Origin: Rhodanobacteraceae bacterium
GTDB lineage: Bacteria; Pseudomonadota; Gammaproteobacteria; Xanthomonadales; SZUA-5
Length of the DNA: 18,209 nt
Assembly: GCA_024234055.1 (NCBI GenBank)
Contig: JACKOW010000023.1
Coordinates: forward strand, 1 to 18,209
Direction of reading: 5' to 3'
Below the pieces are notes generated by a model that had not been told where the DNA came from, did not search any database, and worked only from the letters and a program-made list of their open reading frames with translations. The stretch's first letter is position 1; each line of letters starts with the position of its first letter. Below, piece after piece: positions 7,065 through 14,059 of this stretch. The translations under genes and the position numbers were made by a program.

Positions 7065-7607
7065 TCACAACTCCTCAATCGTGAGGTTGTGATTCGTGAA
7101 CACACAGATATCCGCCGCAATGTGCAGCGCGTGTTCGACGATCAGGCGGGGGGTGAGGTCGGTGTGGTCGAGCAGGGCCTTGGCGGCGGCCTGGGCGTAG
7201 TTGCCGCCGGAGCCGATGGCGATCAATCCGTTCTCGGGTTCGAGCACATCGCCGTTGCCGGTGATCAGCAGGCTGGCTTCCCTATCGGCCACGGCCAGCA
7301 GCGCTTCCAGCTTCTGCAAACGGCGTTCGGTGCGCCAGTCCTTGGCCAGTTCCACCGCGGCGCGGGTGAGGTTGCCGCCGTGCTTTTCCAGCTTGGCGTC
7401 GAACAGCTCGAACAGGGTGAAGGCATCCGCTGTGGCGCCAGCGAATCCGGCCAGGACATTGCCCTTGCCTAAACGACGCACCTTGCGGGCATTGCCCTTG
7501 ACCACGGTGTTGCCGAGCGAGACCTGACCGTCGCCACCCATGACGACGTCGGCGCCGCGACGGACAGAAACGATGGTGGTGCCGTGATAGGACTCGCGCA
7601 TGGTCAT
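7065..7607 (-). CDS. hslV: ATP-dependent protease subunit HslV (ClpQ)
   Basis: A 180-residue proteasome-beta-like peptidase that assembles as double hexamers capped by HslU. The mature chain should begin at TTIVSVRRG; the first of these threonines is the catalytic nucleophile. Other family landmarks are MGGDGQVSLGNTVVKGNARKVRRL, AGFAGATADAFTLFELF, AVELAKDWRTERRLQKLEALL and AIGSGGNYAQAAAKALL. In E. coli the threonine follows Met directly; here a short propeptide (MTMRESYHG, or MRESYHG from ATG 7601) precedes it and must be removed, as in several other proteobacteria. Neither ATG has a strong ribosome site. A sigma-32-type promoter ends about 25 bp upstream. The stop codon is followed within one base by the possible GTG start of the inserted four-helix-bundle gene. 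Confidence 0.96.
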   Translation of the reverse strand: MTMRESYHGTTIVSVRRGADVVMGGDGQVSLGNTVVKGNARKVRRLGKGNVLAGFAGATADAFTLFELFDAKLEKHGGNLTRAAVELAKDWRTERRLQKLEALLAVADREASLLITGNGDVLEPENGLIAIGSGGNYAQAAAKALLDHTDLTPRLIVEHALHIAADICVFTNHNLTIEEL

Positions 7608-7631
7608 GATCTGAGCAGACAGGAGTCCCAG

Positions 7632-7660
7632 TCATGGGGTCGCCGGCGGGAATTCAAAGG
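7632..7660 (-). promoter_or_regulatory. sigma-32 (RpoH) heat-shock promoter of hslVU
   Basis: On the minus strand CCTTTGAA (7660-7653) is separated by 13 bases from CCCCATGA (7639-7632). The heat-shock sigma consensus is CTTGAA, 13-17 bases, CCCCATnT, so both boxes match well. The expected start near 7625 leaves a leader of about 17-23 bases before hslV. This agrees with the known heat-shock control of hslVU in other gammaproteobacteria. Confidence 0.75.
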
Positions 7661-7704
7661 GTGCAGCGGCTGGCCATGCCGATCATGATGGTGCGATTTC
7701 GGAT

Positions 7705-7723
7705 CGCCGAGTTGCACTCGGCG
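7705..7723. other. hairpin in the spacer between hslV and the PLP enzyme gene
   Basis: CGCCGAGT (7705-7712) and ACTCGGCG (7716-7723) form a perfect 8-bp stem with a TGC loop. On the plus strand it is followed by CTTTTC, but no plus-strand gene ends here. On the minus strand it lies between the end of the PLP enzyme gene and the hslV promoter and could help insulate them. Confidence 0.45.
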
Positions 7724-7757
7724 CTTTTCGGCCCTCGGAGTCTGTTGGCGTGGTGAT

Positions 7758-7781
7758 CGCGGACAGAGTCCGCTCCCACAG
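7758..7781 (-). repeat. single family A REP-like repeat
   Basis: A minus-oriented copy, reading CGCGGACAGAGTCCGCTCCC and ending ACAG on the plus strand. It is identical to the copies at 5199-5222 and 9292-9315. No partner in opposite orientation lies nearby. Confidence 0.7.
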
Positions 7782-7846
7782 GGACCTTTCCCTTGACCCG
7801 GCAGACGCGAATCTGGGGCGCAAGCGAAAGATCGCGGCTTCACCGT

Positions 7847-7880
7847 GTCACGTAGGCCCGGTGGGCCAACGTGACCTACG
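7847..7880. repeat. family C palindrome (copy 1)
   Basis: GTCACGTAGGCCC, four bases, then GGGCCAACGTGACCTACG: a long imperfect palindrome. A second copy in inverse orientation lies at 18123-18155 after the deaminase gene. Here it lies about 75 bp beyond the stop of the minus-strand PLP enzyme gene. Both copies therefore sit just after a 3' end and could fold as terminator-like hairpins. Confidence 0.65.
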
Positions 7881-7908
7881 GCCCTTGAGCAACCCGGCGC
7901 TCGGCTCT

Positions 7909-7943
7909 CCCGAGTCCCGAGTCCCGAGTCCCGAGTCCCGAGT
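7909..7943. repeat. tandem heptamer array, five CCCGAGT units
   Basis: Five perfect head-to-tail copies of the 7-bp unit CCCGAGT, followed by a partial unit, ending ten bases before the stop codon of the minus-strand PLP enzyme gene. On the minus strand the unit is ACTCGGG, the same repeat as the four CGGGACT units inside aceE (16402-16429). Spacer-like intervals are absent, so this is not a CRISPR array. Confidence 0.9.
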
Positions 7944-7953
7944 CCCGGCGACA

Positions 7954-9105
7954 CTAGGCCAGCGCTGCGTCCAGTTCGGCAATCAAGTCACCCACATCCT
8001 CGATGCCCACCGACAGGCGCACCAGGTTGTCATGGATGCCGAGCACCTGACGGCGTTCGATCGGTACCGAGGCATGGGTCATGATGGCCGGATGGTTGGC
8101 CAGGCTCTCGACGCCGCCCAGGGATTCGGCCAATGCAAACAACTCGCAGCGTTCCATCATGCGCGTGGCCGCGGCGAGGCCGCCCTTGACGTAGACACTG
8201 ACGATGCCGCCGAAGCCGTGCATCTGGCGTGCCGCCAGCGCGTGTTGCGGATGGCTTTGCAGACCAGGATAGATGACCTTGTCGATGCCCGGATGACCCT
8301 GCAGATGCTCGGCAATGGCCATGGCATTGGCACAGGTGCGCTCCATGCGCAGGTGCAGGGTCTTGACGCCGCGCAGCGCCAGGAAGCTGTCGAAGGGGCC
8401 CTGGATGCCGCCGACCGAGTTCTGCAGGAAGGTCATCTGCTCGGCCAGCGCCGGCTCGTCACCCACAACAATGACGCCGCCGACCATGTCGGAATGACCG
8501 TTCAGATACTTGGTGGCCGAATGCATGACCATGTGCGCGCCGTGTTCCAGCGGCCGCTGCACCATCGGCGAGCAGAAGGTGTTGTCGACCACCAGGATGA
8601 TCCCGCGGCTGCGGGCAAACTCACCCAGACGGCCGAGGTCGACGATCTTGAGCATCGGATTGGTCGGCGTTTCCGCCCAGATCAGCCTGGTTTCGGGACG
8701 AACGGCCGCCGCCAGCGCCTCGAAATCGTTGAGATCGACAAAGTCGAACTGCAAACCTGCCGATCGCCGGCGCACGCGCTCGAACAATCGGTAGGTGCCG
8801 CCGTAGACATCGTCCATGCAGATCACGTGGCTTCCCGAATCGAGCATGTCGAGCACGGTGCTGGTGGCCGCCAGGCCGGAGGCAAAGGCATAACCCTTGC
8901 TGCCACCTTCGAGATCGGCAATGCAGCGCTCCCAGGCAAAGCGGGTGGGATTGTGCGAGCGCGAATACTCAAAGCCCTGATGCACACCCGGACTCTGCTG
9001 CACATAGGTGCTGGTGGCATAGATCGGCGTCATCACTGCGCCGGTGGAAGGATCGGGCGACTGACCCGCGTGAATGGCGCGAGTGGCCAGAGCGTGCTTG
9101 GACAT
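7954..9105 (-). CDS. cystathionine gamma-synthase/gamma-lyase family PLP enzyme
   Basis: A 383-residue cytoplasmic enzyme of the Cys/Met-metabolism PLP family, usual length for the group. Recognisable pieces are TRAIHAGQ at the start, PIYATSTYVQ, YSRSHNPTR, ASGLAATSTVLDML, DDVYGGTYRLF, ETPTNP, VVDNTFCSP with Asp 174 that pairs with the cofactor pyridine ring, HSATKYLNGHSD with Lys 199 as the Schiff-base lysine, and ESLGGVESLANHPAIMTHASVP near the C-terminus. It either joins O-acyl-homoserine and cysteine to cystathionine (MetB) or cleaves cystathionine (gamma-lyase); both share these motifs, so the reaction is left open. It stands alone, convergent with nothing and upstream of hslV on the same strand. 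A TAGAAT at 9144-9139 is a possible -10 box about 33 bp before ATG; no good -35 was found. Confidence 0.93.
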   Translation of the reverse strand: MSKHALATRAIHAGQSPDPSTGAVMTPIYATSTYVQQSPGVHQGFEYSRSHNPTRFAWERCIADLEGGSKGYAFASGLAATSTVLDMLDSGSHVICMDDVYGGTYRLFERVRRRSAGLQFDFVDLNDFEALAAAVRPETRLIWAETPTNPMLKIVDLGRLGEFARSRGIILVVDNTFCSPMVQRPLEHGAHMVMHSATKYLNGHSDMVGGVIVVGDEPALAEQMTFLQNSVGGIQGPFDSFLALRGVKTLHLRMERTCANAMAIAEHLQGHPGIDKVIYPGLQSHPQHALAARQMHGFGGIVSVYVKGGLAAATRMMERCELFALAESLGGVESLANHPAIMTHASVPIERRQVLGIHDNLVRLSVGIEDVGDLIAELDAALA

Positions 9106-9236
9106 GGGATGGGCCGGAAGGTGAGGCGTGGGTGGGGGATTCTAGCGGGGATGGTGGTTGTGGGTTGTCGGTGTCAGTGTAGGAAAGAGCTGGTGCCTAC
9201 GGCGGCCCAATGACGCGGGGCAGATCGGTTGCCATT

Positions 9237-9315
9237 CTGTGGGAGCGGACTCTGTCCGCGACGGCAGTCCGAGATGTGCCGCAGCCCTTGTCGCGGACAG
9301 AGTCCGCTCCCACAG
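9237..9315. repeat. opposed pair of family A REP-like repeats with perfect 26-bp arms
   Basis: CTGTGGGAGCGGACTCTGTC and the following CGCGAC (9237-9262) are perfectly repeated in inverse at 9290-9315, with 27 bases between. The pair lies downstream of lptG and upstream of the PLP enzyme gene, both on the minus strand, so it could form a very stable hairpin at the end of the lptFG transcript. The rest of 9106-9367 holds nothing else that I recognise. Confidence 0.8.
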
Positions 9316-9367
9316 TTGCAGGCCTGCCTTTTCCAATAACCGACGACCAACAACCAAGAACCAGCCC

Positions 9368-10444
9368 TCAGCGGGCCGGTCGCCGCAGCGCCCACCAGGT
9401 GATGGCGATCAGCACGAGCGGTGGCACCGCATTCACCAGGATCAGCCCGTCCTGGTTGGTCTCGGCCAGATTGATCAGGGTGCGTTGACCAAAATAGAAG
9501 CCGATGCCGAGCGCCATGCCCAGCAGCAGACGTTGGCCAGCGCCGCCGCTGCGCAGATTGCCGAAAGCAAAAGGTACCGCAGCAAAAGCCAGCGCCAGGC
9601 AGACCAGCGGATAGAACACCCGGAACCAGAAGGCGCTTTCGAAGGCCAGGGCGTCGAGCTGGTTGACCCGCGCATAGCGGATGGTTTCGGCGAGGTCGGC
9701 GGTGCCCTGCTGGCGCGGCCGCACGGTGTGCGATTCGATCAGCGATGGATCGAGCAGTGTGTCCACCTGATGGCTGTCCTCCTGCACGCTGACGATCTGC
9801 TCGTCACTGATGCTGTCGCGACTGAGCTTGCGCAGCTCGAACTGGCCCGCGCCGAAGCTGGCGCGTTCGGCCTTGATGACTTCCTGCAGGCGGGCGTCAT
9901 CACCGAACTGGTAGCGCCAGACCTCCCAGAGTTCCAGCTGGCCGGGCCCGGTGATGACGATGCGCTTGGCATTCCACACCGCCTTGCCGTCACGAAGCCA
10001 CAGTCCACTGCCACTGAAGGCCACGCCCTCGGACTTGGATTGGGCGGCCAGATCTTCGGCCATGCGGTCCGCGCGTGGGCCAATCCACTCGCCCAGCAGC
10101 AAGGCCACGACCAGCAGACAGGCCACCGCATAGACCGCCGAGATGCCGATTCGGGTGCGGCTGGCGCCTGCGGCCTGCAGCGCCACCAGTTCGCTGCGCG
10201 CGGCCAGCGCACCCAGACCCATCATCGTGCCGACGATCGCGGCCGTCGAAAACATCTGGTAGAGACGACGCGGCACCGTCAGCACCACGTATTCCAGCAC
10301 CCGCAGCATGTCGTAGTCGCCGATGCCGATCTCGTCCAGCTCGTTGAGCAATGCCAGCAGGCTGTCGAATCCAGCGAAAACCACGCAGGTCAGGATGACG
10401 GCTGGCATCACCGCCTTGAACACCAGCAGATCCAGGCGCGTCAT
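9368..10444 (-). CDS. lptG: LPS export ABC transporter permease LptG
   Basis: A 358-residue inner-membrane protein of the YjgP/YjgQ family. With LptF and the ATPase LptB it extracts lipopolysaccharide from the inner membrane and passes it to LptC and LptA. The start MTRLDLLVFKAVMPAVILTC gives helix 1, and about three helices lie in residues 10-125. A periplasmic beta-rich domain follows (about 130-265, including SGLWLRDG and the pattern W-x-F-G-x-D-x-R-L), and three helices close the protein. The start is fixed by the ATGA overlap with the lptF stop; a longer open frame to 10783 is a shadow of lptF. Two sequences forming a large hairpin lie beyond its stop. Assignment as LptG rather than LptF rests on gene order and on the second position in the pair. 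Confidence 0.93.
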   Translation of the reverse strand: MTRLDLLVFKAVMPAVILTCVVFAGFDSLLALLNELDEIGIGDYDMLRVLEYVVLTVPRRLYQMFSTAAIVGTMMGLGALAARSELVALQAAGASRTRIGISAVYAVACLLVVALLLGEWIGPRADRMAEDLAAQSKSEGVAFSGSGLWLRDGKAVWNAKRIVITGPGQLELWEVWRYQFGDDARLQEVIKAERASFGAGQFELRKLSRDSISDEQIVSVQEDSHQVDTLLDPSLIESHTVRPRQQGTADLAETIRYARVNQLDALAFESAFWFRVFYPLVCLALAFAAVPFAFGNLRSGGAGQRLLLGMALGIGFYFGQRTLINLAETNQDGLILVNAVPPLVLIAITWWALRRPAR

Positions 10445-11550
10445 GGCTTGATGCCGAGTTGCGCCAGCGCCTGCCGGCCGCGCCGCCAGGCCAGCAGTTC
10501 GCGGCCCCAGGCCATGAATACGACGGCAACGAATGCTGCGTGCACCCACCAGGTACCGAGCCAGGCCGGCAAGGTGCCGGACACCGCCCACACCCGGGCC
10601 AGTTCGACCATATTGGTGTAGGTCAGATAAAGCAGAATGGCCACCACCATCTTGTCGAAGCGTGGCTGCCGCGGCGCACTCTGGGCCATGATCGGCGCCA
10701 GCATCAGCAACAGCAGCAGCACCACCGGCTGCGCCAGCCTGCGCATCAGCTCGGCCCTGGAATCGATGTCGTCGGCGCGCCACAGCGCTGCCGTCCGTTT
10801 CGACTGCCGGGGGTCGTCACCGCTATCGGTCTGGGTGCGGGGAAAGGCGATATCGGCCTGGGCAAAGTTGATGCGCCGGTAGTTGGGCTCACCGGGCTTG
10901 CCATCCACACGCTCGCCGGTCTCCAGTTTCAGCACGACTTCGTCACTGACCTCGTCGATCTCGATGGTGCCGGTGCGTGCGGTCAGCAGCAGTCGATGGC
11001 CGTCGCGCTCGCGCACCAGCATGATCTCCTCGACCGATCGCTGGTCGGGACTGACCTTGGAGACGTACAGCACGCCGGCATTGCCAGGCAATTCGACAAA
11101 ACGCCCGGAGGACAAGCCGGCGACGGCGACCGAGCGCTGGGTCTCGGTGATCATCCTGGCCGCCACTTCACGTCCAAAAGGCGCAATGTAGAACGCGAGT
11201 GCCGCCTGCAGCAGCACCAGCAAGCCACCCAGCCGCAGCAGGGGGCGCAAAGTGCGCAGCGGCCCGTAGCCCGAGGCGGCCAGCACCGCCATCTCGCTGT
11301 CCCGGTACAGACGGCCATAAGCCAGCAACACCGCGATCAGACTGCCCAAGGGCAGCAGCAAAGTCATCGCATCGGGAATGCGCAACCCGATCTGGCTGAG
11401 CAGCAGCACCGGCGGGATGCGGCCTCGCGCGATCTTGTTCAGCACATCGGTCAGCAAACCCCCCAGCACCACCAACAGCAACACGATCAGCACGCCTGCC
11501 AGGGCGTAGCGCACCTCGCGTTCCAGATAGCGATCGACCCGCCGGCTCAT
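10441..11550 (-). CDS. lptF: LPS export ABC transporter permease LptF
   Basis: A 369-residue YjgP/YjgQ-family permease, first gene of the lptF-lptG pair. The start RYLEREVRYALAGVLIVLLL leads into helix 1, followed by PDAMTLLLPLGSLIAVLLAYGRLYRDSEMAVLAASG, the typical second/third helix region and cytoplasmic coupling segment of LptF/G. A periplasmic domain of about 130 residues contains YVSKVSPDQRSVEEIMLVRERDG, and three C-terminal helices start at about residue 270. It overlaps lptG by four bases (ATGA), which indicates translational coupling. It is divergent from pepA, with 206 bp between the starts, the arrangement seen in many gammaproteobacteria. Confidence 0.95.
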   Translation of the reverse strand: MSRRVDRYLEREVRYALAGVLIVLLLVVLGGLLTDVLNKIARGRIPPVLLLSQIGLRIPDAMTLLLPLGSLIAVLLAYGRLYRDSEMAVLAASGYGPLRTLRPLLRLGGLLVLLQAALAFYIAPFGREVAARMITETQRSVAVAGLSSGRFVELPGNAGVLYVSKVSPDQRSVEEIMLVRERDGHRLLLTARTGTIEIDEVSDEVVLKLETGERVDGKPGEPNYRRINFAQADIAFPRTQTDSGDDPRQSKRTAALWRADDIDSRAELMRRLAQPVVLLLLLMLAPIMAQSAPRQPRFDKMVVAILLYLTYTNMVELARVWAVSGTLPAWLGTWWVHAAFVAVVFMAWGRELLAWRRGRQALAQLGIKP

Positions 11551-11671
11551 GCCTTCGGGCCCATTGGGCAGACGCTGCGGCGAGGCCAGCCTGAAGGCAA
11601 CCTGCGCCTACCGCCTGGGACTTGGCACTCTCGGTCAGGGACCATCCGGGTTAGACTTCCAGGTCTGCTAG

Positions 11672-11692
11672 CTGCCGGCGCCATGCCGGCAG
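11672..11692. other. perfect palindrome in the lptF-pepA divergent spacer
   Basis: CTGCCGGC, five bases, GCCGGCAG: an 8-bp perfect dyad in the 206-bp region between the divergent starts of lptF and pepA, about 65 bp before the pepA ATG. It could be an operator or an mRNA leader hairpin. No convincing -35/-10 pair was found in the spacer. Confidence 0.4.
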
Positions 11693-11756
11693 GCTCGATG
11701 CTGCGCATTCTGCCCGCCGCACCGCCTACTTTGCCAATCCGATCCGGAGACCGTTC

Positions 11757-13226
11757 ATGCTGGAGTTCAAGCGCCTCACCGTTCGACCCAAGGAAGTTGC
11801 CGCCTCGTTGATCATCGTCGGCGTCTACGAAGAGCGCATGTTGACCAGCGCCGCCGCCGAACTCGACACCGCCAGCAACGGCCTTCTGAAGCGGCTGATG
11901 GAGAGCGGCGACATCACCGGGCGCCTCGGCGCCACCGCGCTGCTACATCAACTGTCCGGACTGTCGGCACCGCGGGTGCTGGTGGTCGGGCTGGGCGAGC
12001 AGCGCAAGTTCGATGCTGCCCGCTTCCTGCGCGCCACGCGCGAAGCCCACAAGGCGCTGAAGGGACTGCCGGTGGAGGCCGTGGCCTCGTACCTGACTGA
12101 AGTCGAAGTCCCGAAGAAGGACATCGCCTGGAAGCTCACGCAGTCGGCGCTGGCTGCCGACTATGCCGCCTACAAGTACACCGCCACCCTGAAGGCCCGC
12201 GCCGAGCGTGTGGAGCTGCGTGAAGTGCATTTCAGCGCAGCCGGCTACGAGGGCGACGCACTCGATCGCGCCAGCGGCATCGCTGCCGGCGTGCGCCTGG
12301 CCCGCGAACTCGGCAATCTGCCGCCGAATATCTGCAATCCGGCCTATCTTGCGGATCAGGCCCACGAACTGTCGCGCCGCTACCCGGATATCGGCGTGGA
12401 AGTGCTGGAGCGTGCCGAGATGGAAACGCTGGGCATGGGCGCCCTGCTGGCGGTGGCGGCCGGCAGCGACAATGCCCCCAAGCTGGTGGTCATGGACTAC
12501 AAGGGCGGCAGCGGCAAGCCCTATGTGTTCGTCGGCAAGGGCATCACCTTCGATACCGGCGGCATCGACATCAAGCCGGCTGCCGGCATGGAAGAAATGA
12601 AGTTCGACATGTGCGGCGCCGCCTCGGTCTTCGGCCTGATGGAGGCCGTCGCCCGGCTGAAGCTGCCGATCCGCGTGGTCGGCATCACCCCGGCGGTTGA
12701 GAACATGCCCGACGGCAAGAGCTATCGGCCCTCCGATGTGCTCAAGACCATGGCCGGGCATCAGGTGGAAGTGCTCAACACCGACGCCGAGGGTCGCTTG
12801 ATCCTGTGCGATGCGCTGACCTATGCGCTGCGCTACGACCCGCATACGCTGATCGACATCGCCACCCTCACCGGCGCCTGCGTGGTCGCCCTGGGTTCGC
12901 ACGCCACCGGCCTGATGAGTCACGACGATGAACTGGCAAACGAGCTGCTGGCCGCTGGCGAAACCACAATGGACCGCGCCTGGCGCCTGCCGCTGTGGGA
13001 GGACTATCAGAGTCAGCTGGAAACCGGCTTTGCCGACTTCGCCAACCTCGGCGGCAAATACGCCGGCGCCATCACCGCCGGCTGCTTCCTGAGCCGCTTC
13101 ACCGAAGGCCAGCGCTGGGCCCATCTGGACATCGCCGGCAGCGCCTGGGACGCCGGCCGCAAGGGCACCGCCACTGGGCGCCCGGTGGCATTGATGGTGC
13201 AGTGGCTGATGTCTCAGAAGCAGTAA
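11757..13226 (+). CDS. pepA: leucyl aminopeptidase (cytosol aminopeptidase, M17)
   Basis: A 489-residue M17 aminopeptidase that removes N-terminal residues from peptides using two metal ions, normally as a hexamer. The N-terminal macro-like domain covers about residues 1-165 and the catalytic domain the rest. VGKGITFDTGG supplies K261 and D266, IKPAAGM the catalytic Lys 273, MKFDMCGAA D284, and NTDAEGRLIL D343, E345 and R347; all metal and catalytic residues of the family are present. In E. coli PepA also binds DNA in site-specific recombination and carAB control; whether that holds here is unknown. GGAGA lies nine bases before ATG 11757. Its stop TAA is the first three bases of a TAAAACG heptamer of the 13223-13284 element. 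holC follows. Confidence 0.97.
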   Translation: MLEFKRLTVRPKEVAASLIIVGVYEERMLTSAAAELDTASNGLLKRLMESGDITGRLGATALLHQLSGLSAPRVLVVGLGEQRKFDAARFLRATREAHKALKGLPVEAVASYLTEVEVPKKDIAWKLTQSALAADYAAYKYTATLKARAERVELREVHFSAAGYEGDALDRASGIAAGVRLARELGNLPPNICNPAYLADQAHELSRRYPDIGVEVLERAEMETLGMGALLAVAAGSDNAPKLVVMDYKGGSGKPYVFVGKGITFDTGGIDIKPAAGMEEMKFDMCGAASVFGLMEAVARLKLPIRVVGITPAVENMPDGKSYRPSDVLKTMAGHQVEVLNTDAEGRLILCDALTYALRYDPHTLIDIATLTGACVVALGSHATGLMSHDDELANELLAAGETTMDRAWRLPLWEDYQSQLETGFADFANLGGKYAGAITAGCFLSRFTEGQRWAHLDIAGSAWDAGRKGTATGRPVALMVQWLMSQKQ

Positions 13227-13284
13227 AACGTCAAAAGTAAAACGTCAATTGATCCCTGCGGCTTGATTGACGTTTTACGTTTTC
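13223..13284. mobile_element. short geneless inverted-repeat element related to 6590-7051
   Basis: The left arm has units TAAAACG, TCAAAAG, TAAAACG, TCAATTG (13224-13251). The right arm, read on the minus strand from 13284, has GAAAACG, TAAAACG, TCAATCA. A 13-bp stretch, 13237-13249, pairs perfectly with 13266-13278 around a 16-base centre. The units are the same as at the ends of the four-helix-bundle element, but no gene lies between. It occupies almost the whole gap between pepA and holC and supplies the pepA stop codon. Confidence 0.65.
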
Positions 13285-13302
13285 CATCTTGAATGATTTC
13301 CC

Positions 13303-13725
13303 ATGCCTCAAGCCGACTTCTATCTGATCGACAAACCGCGCTTTCGCGAGCAGCCCTTGCTGCTGGTGTGCGAGCTGGCGCGCAAGGCTTATCAGGCGCA
13401 GATCCCGACGCTGATCCTGACGCGCACACTGGACGAGGCCGAGGCGGTGGACGATCTGCTCTGGTCATTCGACCCGGATGCCTTCATTCCGCATCAGATC
13501 GCCGGCGACGATGAAGACGAGGTCACCGCCATTCTGATCGTACCGCCCGGGGCGCAGACGCCTGATCGGCCGATGCTGATCAACCTGCGCGAGGAATGCG
13601 CCGAAGGCCAGTTCGAGTCGGTGAAGGAAGTGGTCGCCGCCAACCCCGACGAACGCGAGGGCTCACGCAAGCGCTGGGCCGAATATCGCAAGCGCGGCTT
13701 TGACGTGCGCAAGTTTGATATGTAG
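13303..13725 (+). CDS. holC: DNA polymerase III subunit chi
   Basis: A 140-residue protein of the HolC family. Chi binds psi (HolD) in the clamp-loader complex and contacts single-stranded-DNA-binding protein during replication. The sequence begins with ADFYLID, then has LLVCELARKAYQAQ, LILTRTLDEAEAVDDLLWSFDPDAFIPH, LIVPPG, and ends in RWAEYRKRGFDVRKFDM; this order of motifs and the length fit the family. ATG at 13303 is the natural start, though no clear ribosome site precedes it because the inserted repeat at 13223-13284 ends only 18 bases upstream. In many relatives valS follows pepA-holC; here a repeat element and aceE follow instead. Confidence 0.93.
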   Translation: MPQADFYLIDKPRFREQPLLLVCELARKAYQAQIPTLILTRTLDEAEAVDDLLWSFDPDAFIPHQIAGDDEDEVTAILIVPPGAQTPDRPMLINLREECAEGQFESVKEVVAANPDEREGSRKRWAEYRKRGFDVRKFDM

Positions 13726-13807
13726 GGAACGGCGAGATTGTGGGTGGTCGCTGTTGGCAATCGGGTCGCAAGCCATTGATCAATTGCCTCAACAAAAAGG
13801 GGCAGGG

Positions 13808-13864
13808 GGCAGGGGTCCAACCACGACGCATGATCTCACCGTGCCGCAACGTGGGTTCCCTGCC
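13808..13864 (+). repeat. 57-bp direct repeat, copy 1
   Basis: Begins GGCAGGGGTCCAACCACG and ends GTGGGTTCCCTGCC. The ends are complementary, so each copy can fold by itself. It matches copy 2 at 54 of 57 positions by eye. Confidence 0.85.
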
Positions 13865-13867
13865 ACA

Positions 13868-13915
13868 TGGGGCCTGTTTGATGCCCCACAAGCGTACCGC
13901 CCGGAGCGACCGGGC
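13868..13915. other. two small hairpins inside the 270-bp element
   Basis: TGGGGC (13868-13873) pairs with GCCCCA (13883-13888), and GCCCGG (13899-13904) pairs with CCGGGC (13910-13915). Neither is followed by a T-tract. They may help end transcription of holC or belong to the element. Confidence 0.45.
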
Positions 13916-14002
13916 CCCTCACCGGAAATGCGCATCCGCTTGGTTGACGATTTAGAGAAATCGGGCAGGGGCGGGTGTCCAACCTCGACTCAGGGGGCGG
14001 GG

Positions 14003-14059
14003 GGCAGGGGTCCAACCACGCCGCATGATCTGACCGTGCCGCAACGTGGGTCCCCTGCC
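14003..14059 (+). repeat. 57-bp direct repeat, copy 2
   Basis: The second copy of the 13808-13864 sequence in the same orientation, with three base differences. Its right end runs into the right terminal heptamer array of the element. Confidence 0.85.

Noticed and set aside
6580..7065. Target-site duplication around the four-helix-bundle element
   Set aside because: Flanks were compared by eye on both sides and no direct repeat of 3 bp or more stood out; borders may be misplaced.
7909..7943. CRISPR-like array
   Set aside because: Units are 7 bp, head to tail, with no spacers and no cas genes.
7750..9213. 487-codon open frame on the plus strand opposite the PLP enzyme gene
   Set aside because: Shadow of the real minus-strand gene; begins inside REP-like and heptamer repeats.
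9158..11811. Long plus-strand open frames opposite lptG and lptF
   Set aside because: Gln/His/Arg-rich translations typical of antisense frames; LptF and LptG are clear on the other strand.
11943..13124. 393-codon minus-strand frame opposite pepA
   Set aside because: Shadow; PepA has all its catalytic residues on the plus strand.
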